From Vibrio cincinnatiensis DSM 19608 (GTDB taxonomy: Bacteria; Pseudomonadota; Gammaproteobacteria; Enterobacterales; Vibrionaceae): a stretch of 64,000 nucleotides of DNA. Within the stretch, counting starts at the first letter, position 1; every line of letters starts with the position of its first letter. The DNA lies in NCBI RefSeq assembly GCF_900167345.1, contig NZ_FUXB01000014.1:1-64000 (forward strand), in the 5' to 3' direction. The position numbers were made by a program, and so were the translations under genes. Positions 45,042 to 55,181 of the stretch are shown piece by piece. The notes beneath the pieces are model-generated. The model was not told where the DNA came from. It searched no databases and saw only the letters and a list, made by a program, of their open reading frames with translations.

Positions 45042-46646
45042 ATGTTTAAGGATCTCTCAGTAAAAATTAAGCTCAGTTTATTAATTGGACTATTAGGCTT
45101 TTTATTAATCGGTGTTGGAGCCGCAGGATTACATGGCATGGGGAAAATGGTTGATGGACTACAAAGTGTTTATCAAGACAGAACTATCCCTATTGGTCAG
45201 TTAGGAGATATTAAAGCCCGATTTTTAAATAACCGTATCGCATTAGCGTTTGCTCAGCTTTATGACGATCAAGAAAATATCACCGCGCAAATTACGTTAG
45301 TAGAAAATAATCTAAAGCAAATTGATACTATTTGGACACAATATGCCAGTACAACGTTAACACCGGAAGAATCTCGTTTGGTTGCTCAGTTTGAACGGGA
45401 TAACCAAGCTTTTGTTACTCAAGCGATTGAGCCGACCTTGGTTGCATTGCAAGCGAATGATATCGCTACGGCCACCTTGCTCGCCGCGCAGAAAGTTCGT
45501 CCTCTTTATACACCTGTGGCGCAAGTGCTTGATCAATTAATTGAACTACAAATTCAAGAATCGGCTAATGAGTACCAAAGAGAAACCGTTCTCTATGCGA
45601 CGTTGCGAATGGTTTCTATCTCATCCATTGTCATTGGCCTCTTATTAGCGCTGGGGTTTGGTATTGCTCTTATTCGAGGAATATGTGTTCCTTTGGAAAG
45701 CGCTGTCAGATTATCTCAACGATTGGCTGAAGGGGATTTGACCGCAAGTATTGAAGTAACAAGTAAAGACGAAATGGGGCGGCTACTGAACGCCATGCAG
45801 CAGATGGTTAGAAAAATTTCGCAAATTGTTGGCGAAGTTAATGGAGCGAGTAATGCGTTAGCCTCTGCTTCAGAGCAAGTTTCTGCAACCGCGCAAAATT
45901 TAAGCCAAGGGGCGAGTGAACAGGCCGCTAGTGTGGAAGAGACGACATCATCCATAGAGCAGATGTCTGCTTCTATTGCCCAAAATACTGAAAATGCCAA
46001 AGTAACCAATGGTATTGCCAGTAAAGCAGCACAAGAAGCTAAAGAAGGTGGGGATGCAGTAACTAAAACAGTGGCGGCAATGAAATCGATAGCGGAAAAA
46101 ATCAGTATTATTGATGACATTGCTTATCAAACCAATTTATTGGCATTAAATGCAGCGATTGAAGCGGCCAGAGCTGGTGAACATGGCAAAGGGTTTGCGG
46201 TGGTTGCCGCTGAAGTACGCAAACTGGCTGAACGTAGCCAAGTGGCTTCGCAAGAAATTGGCGAGGTGGCTAAAAATAGTGTGGCACTAGCAGAACAAGC
46301 CGGAATGTTGTTGGAAGAAATTGTCCCTTCTATCCAAAAAACGGCCGATTTAGTCCAAGAAATAAATGCGGCATCCATGGAACAAGCGACAGGTGCTTCG
46401 CAAATCAATCAGGCAATGGAACAGTTAAATAGCGTGACTCAGCAAAGCGCTTCCGCATCAGAAGAACTCGCCTCGACCTCTGAGGAAATGAGTAGTCAAG
46501 CTCAGCAGTTGCAACAATTAATGACTTTTTTTACTACAGAAAATTCTCGTGATATTCCAACCGAGAAAAAAACCAACAAGCAGTTAAAACCACAGCACGT
46601 TGCATCACTAAAGGATGATGACGATGCGGATTATGTTCGTTTCTAG
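45042..46646 (+). CDS. methyl-accepting chemotaxis receptor, 4HB_MCP type
   Basis: 534 aa. TM1 (about 11-33), a periplasmic four-helix bundle (about 34-188) of Tar/Tsr type, TM2 (about 190-212), HAMP (213-265) and a long signalling coiled coil with the tip [22 protein letters not shown]. The C-terminus ends ADYVRF; its last five residues fit the aromatic-x-x-aromatic pattern of a CheR/CheB tether pentapeptide. The ligand is unknown. Confidence 0.93.
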   Translation: MFKDLSVKIKLSLLIGLLGFLLIGVGAAGLHGMGKMVDGLQSVYQDRTIPIGQLGDIKARFLNNRIALAFAQLYDDQENITAQITLVENNLKQIDTIWTQYASTTLTPEESRLVAQFERDNQAFVTQAIEPTLVALQANDIATATLLAAQKVRPLYTPVAQVLDQLIELQIQESANEYQRETVLYATLRMVSISSIVIGLLLALGFGIALIRGICVPLESAVRLSQRLAEGDLTASIEVTSKDEMGRLLNAMQQMVRKISQIVGEVNGASNALASASEQVSATAQNLSQGASEQAASVEETTSSIEQMSASIAQNTENAKVTNGIASKAAQEAKEGGDAVTKTVAAMKSIAEKISIIDDIAYQTNLLALNAAIEAARAGEHGKGFAVVAAEVRKLAERSQVASQEIGEVAKNSVALAEQAGMLLEEIVPSIQKTADLVQEINAASMEQATGASQINQAMEQLNSVTQQSASASEELASTSEEMSSQAQQLQQLMTFFTTENSRDIPTEKKTNKQLKPQHVASLKDDDDADYVRF

Positions 46647-46655
46647 GAGGCAGAC

Positions 46656-47168
46656 ATGAGTGTAGCAGCTGTAACGGTCAATGGTGAGAAGCAAAACAAT
46701 GATCAGCAATATTTGACGTTTTTACTCAATGGTGAAATGTATGCGTTTGCCATCTTAAATGTCAAAGAGATTTTGGAATATGGGAAAATCACCCCCATTC
46801 CTAGAATGCCTAAATTTATTCAAGGTGTTATCAACCTTCGTGGTGAAGTGGTTCCGGTGATTAATCTTGCTCATCGCTTTAATATTGAAGTACAACCAAT
46901 CACGAAACGATCTTGTATCGTGATTATTGAAGTGGAAACGGAAAATCAGCGTCAAGACCTAGGTGTCTTGGTGGATAGTGTCTCTGAAGTGCTTGATATC
47001 CCTAGTGCAGATCTCAGGGCTGCTCCTTCTTTTAGTTGCCAAATACGTATCGATTTCATTCGAGCGATGGGGCAGTTGCAAGATAACTTCGTCATCATTC
47101 TTGCTGAAGATAAAGTTCTTTCTGTAGAGGAGTTAGCCATGGTGACCAATGAATTAGTGGCGAGTTAG
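46656..47168 (+). CDS. cheW: chemotaxis coupling protein CheW
   Basis: 170 aa. Two beta-barrel subdomains with YLTFLLNGEMYAFAILNVKEI, PRMPKFIQGVINLRGEVVPVINL and VDSVSEVLDI. It links receptor tips to CheA P5. It starts 9 bp after the receptor gene with AGGAGG ahead. Confidence 0.95.
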   Translation: MSVAAVTVNGEKQNNDQQYLTFLLNGEMYAFAILNVKEILEYGKITPIPRMPKFIQGVINLRGEVVPVINLAHRFNIEVQPITKRSCIVIIEVETENQRQDLGVLVDSVSEVLDIPSADLRAAPSFSCQIRIDFIRAMGQLQDNFVIILAEDKVLSVEELAMVTNELVAS

Positions 47169-47183
47169 AGAGGAGAGTGTTTT

Positions 47184-48029
47184 ATGCCGTTTCTTGAATC
47201 GGTTTCTCGAGAATGTTCTCTGCCTCAGAATCTCTCTGATCAGACATTTGTTCGCTACCAACGTTGGTTGTATGAAAAAGCCGGTATTTACCTCAATGAC
47301 GGCAAAAAATCATTGGTGATAGGGCGGTTGAGCGCTCGTCTTCAGCAGCTTGGATTGTCTGATTGGAATGACTATTTTGATTTTTTTGCCTTATCTGCCC
47401 CAAGTGCTAGCAAAAAAGCAGAACAACAAGTGGTCATTGATTTACTTACGACTAATGAAACTTACTTTTTTCGTGAAGAGGCGCATTTTTCCTTTATTCA
47501 ACAGTCCGTGATTCCGGAGTACATTGAAAAACCTCTCCGCTGCTGGAGTGCGGCTAGTTCCTCTGGAGAAGAAGCTTATTCACTGGCGATGTTATTAATG
47601 GAGCACTGTTATCAGCCTTGGCAAATTTTAGCAACGGATATTAGTAGCCGTGTATTGGATATTGCTCGTCGTGGTGTTTATCCCCTCAGCAGAAGCACCA
47701 ATATTCCTCTTCATTATCTACAGAAATATTGTCTTAAAGGGGTTGGAGATAAAGCCAATGGTTTTAAAGTGAGCCGAACATTGCGCGAGAAAGTGAATTT
47801 TCAATCGGTTAATTTACAAGATAACTTAGCGCGTTTTGGTCACTTTGATCTCATTTTGCTCCGTAATGTCATGATTTACTTTGATGCACATTCTAAGCAA
47901 CGGGTGATTGAGAATATTCAGCGCCAACTGAATGTCGGCGGATACTTATTTATTGGACATGCTGAAACGCTTCAGTCGGTTCGTTCTTCCTTGAAACTGC
48001 TCTCTCCTTCTATTTACCAAAAAGTTTAG
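47184..48029 (+). CDS. cheR: receptor glutamate methyltransferase CheR
   Basis: 281 aa. A helical N-domain precedes a SAM domain: TTNETYFFREEAHF, SAM motif SAASSSGEEAYSLAM (family SAASSTGEEPYS), ATDISSRVLDIA and LILLRNVMIYF. It methylates receptor glutamates; the beta subdomain could dock on the DYVRF tail of the neighbouring receptor. Confidence 0.94.
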   Translation: MPFLESVSRECSLPQNLSDQTFVRYQRWLYEKAGIYLNDGKKSLVIGRLSARLQQLGLSDWNDYFDFFALSAPSASKKAEQQVVIDLLTTNETYFFREEAHFSFIQQSVIPEYIEKPLRCWSAASSSGEEAYSLAMLLMEHCYQPWQILATDISSRVLDIARRGVYPLSRSTNIPLHYLQKYCLKGVGDKANGFKVSRTLREKVNFQSVNLQDNLARFGHFDLILLRNVMIYFDAHSKQRVIENIQRQLNVGGYLFIGHAETLQSVRSSLKLLSPSIYQKV

Positions 48030-48093
48030 TGCTACCCCAGCGTGACGATTGAGGCAGAAACACGGCTGATAAAAAATAAATGAGGGAAGTACG

Positions 48094-49176
48094 ATGACAT
48101 CTAAAAAGATAAAAGTGTTAATTGTTGATGACTCCGCTGTCGTTAGGCAAGTACTTAGCCAAATATTATTAGGGCAGCCGGATATTGAATTATTACCAGC
48201 AGCGGCCGATCCTATTTTTGCGATGAAGCGAATGCAGCAAACATGGCCGGATGTGATCATTCTGGATGTGGAAATGCCAAGGATGGATGGCATCACTTTT
48301 CTCAAAAAACTCATGGCAGAGCGTCCTACTCCCGTGATTATTTGTTCGACACTCACTGAACAAGGCGCACAAATTACCTTAGAGGCCTTACAAGCCGGGG
48401 CGTTAACGATCATTACAAAACCTAAAATGGGCTTGAAAGGATTTCTTGAAGAGAGTAGCAACCAAGTGTTGCAAGCGGTTCGTACGGCAGCCAAAGCACA
48501 ATTAAAAAATTTATTCACTCTTCGACCTTCTCATACTCTTCAACCTCCGGCATTCGTTTCTGCTGGTTCTCCTTCCTCCATTAATTCATTGCTAAGCAGC
48601 GAAAAAATTGTCGTGATTGGAACCTCAACTGGGGGAACACAAGCATTAGAGTATGTATTAACTCACTTGCCAGCCCATGCACCGGGCATCGTGATTGTTC
48701 AGCATATGCCAGAAAAATTTACCGCAATGTTTGCTGAACGATTAAATAGCTTGTGCCAAATTACCGTGAGTGAAGTCAAAACGGGAGATCGTGTATTAGC
48801 AGGAAGTGCTTTGATTGCACCAGGTGGAAAGCACACTAAGTTGGTTCGAAGTGGAGCGCAATATAAAGTTGAAGTGTTTGATGGACCACCGGTAAACCGT
48901 CACAAACCCTCGGTGGATGTCTTGTTTCGCTCAGCGGCTCAGCAAGCCGGGAAAAATGCACTGGGAATCATCATGACGGGGATGGGGGATGATGGGGCGA
49001 GAGGGTTAAAAACCTTATTTGATGTAGGGGCGATGACGATTGCTCAAGATGAAGCCACCTGTGTAGTGTTTGGCATGCCAAAAGAAGCCATTGCCTTGGG
49101 GGCCGTTCGACAAATCAGCCCATTATCAGGAATCGTCAAACATATTTTGGTGCGAGAAGTGAAGAGCTTGGTATGA
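48094..49176 (+). CDS. cheB: receptor methylesterase/deamidase CheB
   Basis: 360 aa. Receiver domain with VDDSAVVRQ and phospho-Asp58 in [10 protein letters not shown], then the esterase domain with catalytic Ser in GTSTGGTQA, His in QHMPEKFT and Asp in GMGDDGARG. It removes methyl groups and deamidates receptors. No cheD is present, so CheB may do all deamidation. Last gene of the cluster. Confidence 0.95.
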   Translation: MTSKKIKVLIVDDSAVVRQVLSQILLGQPDIELLPAAADPIFAMKRMQQTWPDVIILDVEMPRMDGITFLKKLMAERPTPVIICSTLTEQGAQITLEALQAGALTIITKPKMGLKGFLEESSNQVLQAVRTAAKAQLKNLFTLRPSHTLQPPAFVSAGSPSSINSLLSSEKIVVIGTSTGGTQALEYVLTHLPAHAPGIVIVQHMPEKFTAMFAERLNSLCQITVSEVKTGDRVLAGSALIAPGGKHTKLVRSGAQYKVEVFDGPPVNRHKPSVDVLFRSAAQQAGKNALGIIMTGMGDDGARGLKTLFDVGAMTIAQDEATCVVFGMPKEAIALGAVRQISPLSGIVKHILVREVKSLV

Positions 49177-49215
49177 GAGATGGCTGAAAAATAGTGATCT
49201 ACCGAAAATACAGTT

Positions 49216-49234
49216 GATAATGAGAGTTTTTATC
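49216..49234 (+). promoter_or_regulatory. Fur-box-like site upstream of the TonB2 operon
   Basis: GATAATGAGAGTTTTTATC matches the 19-bp Fur consensus at 15 positions, and flanking bases extend the symmetry (TTGATAA to TTATCAA). It ends 32 bp before the first ATG of the operon. TonB systems are typically Fur-repressed. Confidence 0.7.
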
Positions 49235-49266
49235 AATAACATGTCACCATTCTTTCGTGGTAACAG

Positions 49267-50046
49267 ATGATGATGATGAATTTGATAAAATCCAGCCTAA
49301 TACTGCTTTCAGCGGTGTTCGTGCTGCCTTCTAACGCAAGTACACTGGATGACGCTAAAGCGATACAAAACCGCACGAATAGCCATTCAGCAACAAGTCA
49401 GAAAAAAATCGATAAAAGTTCAGCGCAAACTTTAGCCTTACAATCGGAAATTGAGCGCCTGAATGAAGAAGTGAATAATCTCACTATTTATCGAGATCAC
49501 CTATCATCTTTGGTGGTTAGCCAAGAAAGTGAAATGGTCAGTCTTGAAGAACAAATTACTGAAGTCCACCAAACCCGGCAAGGTATTGTACCTTTGATGT
49601 ATCGGATGATTGATGGATTAGAAACCATTATCGATCAAGATAAGCCGATTCGTCTTTCTGCCCGTCAAGAACGCTTAGCTCGCTTGAAAGCTTTGATGCC
49701 TCGCGCAGATGTCAGTGATGCCGAAAAGTATCGTCGTATTTTAGAAGCTTATCAAATTGAAATGGACTATGGCTCAAAGCTTGGTGTTTATCAAGATACC
49801 ATCACGCTCACAGAAAATGATCGCATTGAAGCGGATATCCTCTATTTAGGTCGAGTGTCTTTAGTCGCTCGCAATCTTAATGGCACGCGTTATTGGTCTT
49901 GGAATCAAAACATGAAGCAGTGGCAAACTCTGCCTTCAAAAATGAAAGGTGACATTGATACGGCTTATCAATTGGCCTATCAACAAATTGCACCTACGCT
50001 ACTTAATTTACCGGTATCACTTACAGCAGCGGAGGTGAAACAATGA
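49267..50046 (+). CDS. DUF3450 periplasmic coiled-coil protein, first gene of the TonB2 operon
   Basis: 259 aa. Signal peptide to about 24, then a helical region (ALQSEIERLNEEVNNLTIY) and a globular part with ARLKALMPRADVSDAEKYRRILEAY, matching DUF3450. Known next to TtpC/ExbB2/ExbD2/TonB2 in vibrios. Its role is probably accessory to the energiser. Four ATG codons in a row leave the exact start open. It overlaps ttpC by 4 bp. Confidence 0.87.
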   Translation: MMMMNLIKSSLILLSAVFVLPSNASTLDDAKAIQNRTNSHSATSQKKIDKSSAQTLALQSEIERLNEEVNNLTIYRDHLSSLVVSQESEMVSLEEQITEVHQTRQGIVPLMYRMIDGLETIIDQDKPIRLSARQERLARLKALMPRADVSDAEKYRRILEAYQIEMDYGSKLGVYQDTITLTENDRIEADILYLGRVSLVARNLNGTRYWSWNQNMKQWQTLPSKMKGDIDTAYQLAYQQIAPTLLNLPVSLTAAEVKQ

Positions 50047-51410
50047 AACTGACCCATTGTGTTTCTATGTTAGGGCTGGCGGCCGCTTTCATTTCACCGG
50101 CTTTTGCTACAACCGGGCTAGTTGAAAAAGCGCAGAGTGAAAATCGAGTTCAACGTTCGCATGACAGCCAACGTGAATCGACATTTATAAAAACAGAACA
50201 GTCACTGAGAGAGCAAAGAAATGCACTTCTTGCTCAACGTGATCGATTGCAAGAGGAAGCGGATAAACTGTCTGCTCGCTTTAGCAAAAATGAAAATAGC
50301 CTCGCTCGCTTAGAAGAAAAATTACGCCTAGAAACCGGGAGTTTAGGCGAAATATTTGGTGTTGTTCGTCAAAATGCAAAAGAGTTACAAGCCACTCAAA
50401 TGACTTCAGTAACGGGAGTGGATCGCCAACATTATGCCGCTCTTGTTGACACGATTGTTGCTGCGAAGTCGCTTCCGTCGATGAAACAACTCCTCGGCTT
50501 ATGGCAAGCGATGGAAGAACAGATCACCGCCAGTGGTGAAGTGAGCCACAGCTCCGTTGCGTTTATTGATGGGGAAGGTCGCCAGCAGCAAGTGGAGGCG
50601 ATTCGTTTAGGGGCATTAGGGCTTGTGACCGAGCAAGGATATGTGAGTTGGAATTCCCAGCGCCAGGATGCGGTTGCGTATCAACAGCAACCGGATAATG
50701 GCCCTCGCTACTCTTCTTTACAAGCGCTACAACAAGGCAATATGGAAAACGTACTGCTTGATCCCTCTCGTGGTTTGTTATTAGAACAGCTGGCTTTTGC
50801 ACCAACCATGAAACAACGACTCGAAGCGGGAGGGGTGATAGGTAACATTATCCTACTCTTACTGGGTGTAGGTTTGATTATAGCGATCTATCGTGGTATC
50901 ACGCTTGCCGTGGCTCGGCAAAAAATCCAGCAGCAATTGAAAAATCCACATCAGGTTGGCAACAATCCGCTCGGTCGTGTGCTTTCGGTCTATAACAAAG
51001 AACAAACGCGTAGTGTCGAAGCATTAGAGCTGCGTTTATTAGAAGCGGTGGTCGATGAACAAACTGGGTTGGAAAAAGGGCTTTCCATGCTCAAGCTGCT
51101 GGCTGCATTAGCCCCAATGTTAGGACTACTCGGTACTGTAACAGGGATGATTGAAACTTTTCAGGTCATTACTCAGTTTGGTAATGGTGATCCTAAAGTG
51201 ATGGCTGGGGGGATCTCCATGGCGCTAGTCACAACCGTTTTAGGGCTTGTTGCCGCCATGCCTTTATTGCTAGCGCACAATATGCTCAGTTCACAGGCGG
51301 AAAATATTCGTACTATCTTAGAAAAACAAGGCATTGGTTTGGTCGCTGAACAAGCCGAGCGTGAAAGTATGAATGCTGATATGAACAAAGCCGTCAGTCA
51401 TGCTGCGTAA
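50043..51410 (+). CDS. ttpC: TonB2 system protein TtpC (MotA/TolQ/ExbB-domain)
   Basis: 455 aa. Signal peptide to about 22, a periplasmic coiled coil (about 45-105), then membrane segments from about 270 and a MotA/ExbB domain with PMLGLLGTVTGMIETF (about 360-375) and GISMALVTTVLGLVAAMP. TtpC is required for TonB2-dependent uptake in Vibrio. Four-gene coupling continues into exbB2. Confidence 0.9.
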   Translation: MKLTHCVSMLGLAAAFISPAFATTGLVEKAQSENRVQRSHDSQRESTFIKTEQSLREQRNALLAQRDRLQEEADKLSARFSKNENSLARLEEKLRLETGSLGEIFGVVRQNAKELQATQMTSVTGVDRQHYAALVDTIVAAKSLPSMKQLLGLWQAMEEQITASGEVSHSSVAFIDGEGRQQQVEAIRLGALGLVTEQGYVSWNSQRQDAVAYQQQPDNGPRYSSLQALQQGNMENVLLDPSRGLLLEQLAFAPTMKQRLEAGGVIGNIILLLLGVGLIIAIYRGITLAVARQKIQQQLKNPHQVGNNPLGRVLSVYNKEQTRSVEALELRLLEAVVDEQTGLEKGLSMLKLLAALAPMLGLLGTVTGMIETFQVITQFGNGDPKVMAGGISMALVTTVLGLVAAMPLLLAHNMLSSQAENIRTILEKQGIGLVAEQAERESMNADMNKAVSHAA

Positions 51411-51419
51411 GGAATCAAT

Positions 51420-51962
51420 ATGAACCAAGCTGATAGATTCTTTTCTTTTGAAAGCCTATTTCTGCCTCTTTCGGAGTTTATGGCGCAAGGGGGAACCGTC
51501 CTTTGGTGGTTGGCTGTGGTTGTTGCCATTTGTTGGTTGTTGGTCATTGAACGCATTCTTTACTTGGCTTTTACTTTCCCGAAACAGCGTAAGCAGTGGA
51601 TTGAGCAGTGGCATCAACGTAGTGACCATCACTCTTGGTATGCGCACGCCATCCGTTCTAGATGGATAGGGCAAGCGCATATTCAACTCACCCAATACTT
51701 AAACATTATTAAAGTATTGGTAGCGATTTGCCCCATGCTGGGATTATTAGGCACAGTCACTGGCATGATCTCTGTTTTTGATGTGATGGCAACACAAGGC
51801 AGTAGTAATCCAAAACTGATGGCTTCAGGTATTTCATTGGCCACATTACCCACCATGGCCGGTATGGTTGCCGCTTTAGCCGGTATGTTCATTTATGCTC
51901 GCCTTGCGAAAACCTGCCGTCTGTGTGAACTAAAACTTGAAAAATCATTAAGGAGTCAGTGA
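51420..51962 (+). CDS. exbB2: ExbB2 proton channel component
   Basis: 180 aa with three membrane segments, shorter than E. coli ExbB (244). The conserved PMLGLLGTVTGMISVFDVMA and GISLATLPTMAGMVAALAGMF lines are the ExbB/TolQ hallmark. With ExbD2 it couples proton flow to TonB2. It overlaps exbD2 by 4 bp. Confidence 0.92.
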   Translation: MNQADRFFSFESLFLPLSEFMAQGGTVLWWLAVVVAICWLLVIERILYLAFTFPKQRKQWIEQWHQRSDHHSWYAHAIRSRWIGQAHIQLTQYLNIIKVLVAICPMLGLLGTVTGMISVFDVMATQGSSNPKLMASGISLATLPTMAGMVAALAGMFIYARLAKTCRLCELKLEKSLRSQ

Positions 51963-52369
51963 TGAGACTGGGTCGACGTTCATCGAATCAAGAAGAAGCG
52001 CAAGTGGATCTCACTTCGATGTTAGATATTGTTTTTATCATGCTGATTTTCTTCATTGTCACCAGCTCTTTTGTCCGAGAATCCGGCGTTGAAGTGAATA
52101 GACCATCGGCAGCAAATGTGGCTGCGCAAAAAGATGCCGGTATTTTTGTGGCCATTACGGCCGCCAATGATATCTACATTGATAAAAGACAAATTGATGC
52201 GGAAAGAGTACAAGCCACATTAGAACATTTATTGCTTGAACAACCGGAAGCCTCACTGGTCATTCAGGCTGATGAACATGCCTATAATGGGACGGTGGTA
52301 AAAGTGATGGATGCGGCAAAAGGCGCTGGTGTAAAAAATATAGCCTTAGCGGCGGAGAAACGCGGATGA
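51959..52369 (+). CDS. exbD2: ExbD2 proton channel component
   Basis: 136 aa. One membrane segment (about 20-42) with the essential Asp in DLTSMLDIVFIMLIFF, and a periplasmic domain. Partner of ExbB2; it overlaps the preceding and following genes by 4 bp each. Confidence 0.93.
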   Translation: MMRLGRRSSNQEEAQVDLTSMLDIVFIMLIFFIVTSSFVRESGVEVNRPSAANVAAQKDAGIFVAITAANDIYIDKRQIDAERVQATLEHLLLEQPEASLVIQADEHAYNGTVVKVMDAAKGAGVKNIALAAEKRG

Positions 52370-52986
52370 TGCGTTTATTACTCGCCACGCCTTTCGCTGC
52401 GGCGATTTCCGTCGGTTTATTTGCGTTTATGGCTTGGATGGTGAATAACGATGGTCTGCGTTCGCCCCAACAGAATCAGTCACTGAGTTTTAATATGGTG
52501 ATGGTTGAGCAAGAGCAAGAAGTACAGCGTCGTCAACGTGCGGTTCCCGAGCAACCCAAGGCTCCGGAGCCACCGCCGAAAGCGCCTGTTTCTAAACAGC
52601 AAAGTTCGGTAGCCAATACGTTAACTCCAACCAGTGTACCATCATTGGGGCTGGATACGGCCATTAATGGCATTGCGATTAACGCCCCAACCTTTGGTGA
52701 TTTTGGTGCCAATCAGCAAGCCTTACCTCTGTATCGTGTTGAGCCGACGTATCCTGCTCGCGCTTTACAACGTAATATTGAAGGTTACGTTGTCTTGCGT
52801 TTTACCATCGATGAAACCGGCAGACCCACTGAGATTGAAGTGCTCGACGCCAACCCAAGACGAATGTTTGAGCGCGAAGCGATGCAAGCATTACGGAGTT
52901 GGAAATATCAGCCCAAACTGTTAGATGGCAGTGCAGTTACTCAGCCTGGTCAAACAGTAAAACTGGAGTTTAAGTTAGCCAAATGA
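52366..52986 (+). CDS. tonB2: TonB2 energy-transducing protein
   Basis: 206 aa. A membrane anchor (about 6-25), a short proline-rich linker (PKAPEPPPKAPV) and a C-terminal TonB domain with YPARALQRNIEGYVVLRFTI and MFEREAMQALRSWKYQP. The linker is shorter than in TonB1, as known for TonB2 proteins. It delivers proton-motive force to outer-membrane siderophore/heme receptors. Confidence 0.93.
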   Translation: MMRLLLATPFAAAISVGLFAFMAWMVNNDGLRSPQQNQSLSFNMVMVEQEQEVQRRQRAVPEQPKAPEPPPKAPVSKQQSSVANTLTPTSVPSLGLDTAINGIAINAPTFGDFGANQQALPLYRVEPTYPARALQRNIEGYVVLRFTIDETGRPTEIEVLDANPRRMFEREAMQALRSWKYQPKLLDGSAVTQPGQTVKLEFKLAK

Positions 52987-54158
52987 TCAGACGATTTATC
53001 CTTTACCTCATGTTGCTGGGTTCAACTTCATCATTAGCGACTGAGCTTAGCCCTTATGCTGCAAATAAAGCCTTGCAAGCAAACCAGTTTGCTCAAGAAG
53101 AGCGCTTTGGCGAGGCGATTCGTTTATTAGAGGAAACCCAATTCAGTCGCGCTTATGATAAGGCTTATTTAGCCCGAATGTTGGGCGTGTTTTACTGGCA
53201 AAATGAACAGCTAAAACCGGCGATAAAATCACTGAATAATGCTGTCAATAGCGGTGAGTTACAGGATGAACAGGGCTGGACAACCAGACGCATGTTGGCT
53301 GATCTTTTATTGATGGATCAACAATATCAACAAGCATTGTCTCATTATTATCAGCTCACTAAACAGGTTCCTGCCGATCAAAAAGCGCATGAATTGTGGC
53401 TAAGAATTGCTCAGGTTCATTACCAGTTACAGCAATGGAAAAAAACCTTAGAGGCGATGGCGCATTATGAACGCTTTAAACGCCCTGATGAGATCACCCC
53501 ATTATCCGTCAAGTTAGGGGCCCAATTACAATTAGAACGTTGGTCTCCTGCGATTGATACACTGAAACGATTAATTACGTTAGAGCCCACGAAAAGTAGT
53601 TGGTGGTTGCAGTTGGTGAGCCTTGAACTTCGCACTGGTCAGCAAAAAGAAGCGTTAAACAGCTTAGGGCTGGCTAAATTACAAGGTGTTGAGCTTAGTC
53701 AGCAAGAATTGAGATTGTTAGCCCAATTGTATGCTCAAAATGGCATTCCAGAACGAGCGGCGCAATTACTCGAGCAGCTAGCGACGACAAACAGTGATCT
53801 TGACCTGATCACTGAGCGTGCAACTTATTGGCAAAGAGCGAAAGAGTGGGATAAAGCCATTGAAACTTGGTTGATCGCCGCTAAGAGAGAAAGTCAATAT
53901 TACTGGAATGTGGCATTACTGCAGAGCCAGCAAGGGGAGTATCAACAAGCATTAGCTTCTTTAGAGCAAGTCAAAGGTCAGCAACGCCAACCAGAGATGG
54001 CCCTTGCCAGAGCGAGAGTCCTATATAAGCTTAATAAACTGGATGATGCCTTAGCACAAGCAAAGAAAGCGCATCATCTAGAGCCTTCTCAAGAAAGTAA
54101 AGGGTGGGTTAATTTCCTCTCTCAGCTTAGGGCGATCAACGCTCGGCAAACGTCTTAA
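52983..54158 (+). CDS. TPR-repeat periplasmic protein of the TonB2 operon
   Basis: 391 aa. Signal peptide MIRRFILYLMLLGSTSSLA, then about ten TPR-like helical repeats (for example AYLARMLGVFYWQNEQLKPA). It is homologous in position to the last gene of the V. cholerae TonB2 operon. It probably scaffolds partners in the periplasm. It overlaps tonB2 by 4 bp; a terminator follows. Confidence 0.87.
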   Translation: MIRRFILYLMLLGSTSSLATELSPYAANKALQANQFAQEERFGEAIRLLEETQFSRAYDKAYLARMLGVFYWQNEQLKPAIKSLNNAVNSGELQDEQGWTTRRMLADLLLMDQQYQQALSHYYQLTKQVPADQKAHELWLRIAQVHYQLQQWKKTLEAMAHYERFKRPDEITPLSVKLGAQLQLERWSPAIDTLKRLITLEPTKSSWWLQLVSLELRTGQQKEALNSLGLAKLQGVELSQQELRLLAQLYAQNGIPERAAQLLEQLATTNSDLDLITERATYWQRAKEWDKAIETWLIAAKRESQYYWNVALLQSQQGEYQQALASLEQVKGQQRQPEMALARARVLYKLNKLDDALAQAKKAHHLEPSQESKGWVNFLSQLRAINARQTS

Positions 54159-54167
54159 TGATAAAAA

Positions 54168-54191
54168 GGCGCAACTTATTGGGTTTGCGCC
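54168..54191 (+). terminator. terminator of the TonB2 operon
   Basis: GGCGCAA (54168-54174) pairs with TTGCGCC (54185-54191) around a 10-nt loop, then ATTCTTTCC. Ten bases after the stop. Confidence 0.65.
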
Positions 54192-54326
54192 ATTCTTTCC
54201 TATTTGATCAATAACTAAAACCCATTAGCGGTTTATTTCTTTTCTCTCTATTCTTGCTCTAACTGATTCATGCAGTAGAGCGATGCTCGGTTTTCATAAG
54301 ATCGAATCATAGATAAAGAGGAGGCG

Positions 54327-55181
54327 ATGGTGTCAGGTAAAAAAGCACTGGTTGTAGAAGGGGGAGCCATGCGCGGCATTTTTGCCAGTGGGGTGTTAGA
54401 CGCATTTATGGAACAAAACTACCGCCCTTTTGATTTTGTTATGGGCGTATCTGCGGGGGCCTCTAACTTAGTCGGTTATTTAGCTCATCAACCCAAACGT
54501 AGCTATCAAGTGATTACCGAACTGGCTACCAGCAAACGTTTTTATAATCCGGGGAGATTTTTACGGGGGGGAAGTCTCGTTGATGTCCGATGGCTTATCG
54601 ATGAAGCGAATGAGCATTATCCTATTGATGAAGAGCGTTTATTTTCATCGGTTCCTTTCTTTGCTGCGGCAACAAACATTAACACAGGTAAAGCCGATTA
54701 CTATCAAGTCACACGGGAGAACTTTGTAACGGCCATTGAAGCTACCTCAGCGCTCCCTTTGGTGTATAAAAATACGCCATGTTTTTCTGGTGGGTGTTAT
54801 ACCGATGGTGGTGTAGCTGACTCTATCCCAGTCAAAGAAGTATATCGGCGTGGAGCCCGTGATATTACAGTGATCTTATCTCATCCTCTGAGCTATACCA
54901 TGAATAAACCCAAAAGTGAGTGGATGATGAAAAAGCTTTTTGCTCGTTATCCGCAAGTCGCTAATTCCGTTGTACATCGGGCAGAAAAATACAATGGATC
55001 TCTACAATTTATTCATCATCCCCCAAAAGATGCCAATATTGAGGTTATTGCCCCGCCTGAAAATTTTGCGGTGAAACGGTTAACGATGAAAAAACCGCTA
55101 TTGCAGCAGGGGTATCAGATGGGCCTAAATGCCGGGAAGCAGTATTTACAATCTATGGAGAAAAAATATGAGTTTATTTGA
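54327..55181 (+). CDS. patatin-like phospholipase, YjjU type
   Basis: 284 aa. Oxyanion glycine loop EGGAMRGIFASGV, nucleophile elbow GVSAG (Ser about 44) and catalytic Asp in DGGVADS (about 157) are complete. The size and lack of a signal peptide fit the cytoplasmic patatin/YjjU group, with lipid acyl hydrolase activity. A strong SD (GAGGAGG) precedes ATG 54327. A 34-residue frame overlaps its end. Confidence 0.9.
   Translation: MVSGKKALVVEGGAMRGIFASGVLDAFMEQNYRPFDFVMGVSAGASNLVGYLAHQPKRSYQVITELATSKRFYNPGRFLRGGSLVDVRWLIDEANEHYPIDEERLFSSVPFFAAATNINTGKADYYQVTRENFVTAIEATSALPLVYKNTPCFSGGCYTDGGVADSIPVKEVYRRGARDITVILSHPLSYTMNKPKSEWMMKKLFARYPQVANSVVHRAEKYNGSLQFIHHPPKDANIEVIAPPENFAVKRLTMKKPLLQQGYQMGLNAGKQYLQSMEKKYEFI

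Noticed and set aside
44644..46408. Antisense frames through cheA and the receptor gene
   Set aside because: Low-complexity Ala/Ser/Thr translation produced by the opposite strand of conserved coiled-coil genes.
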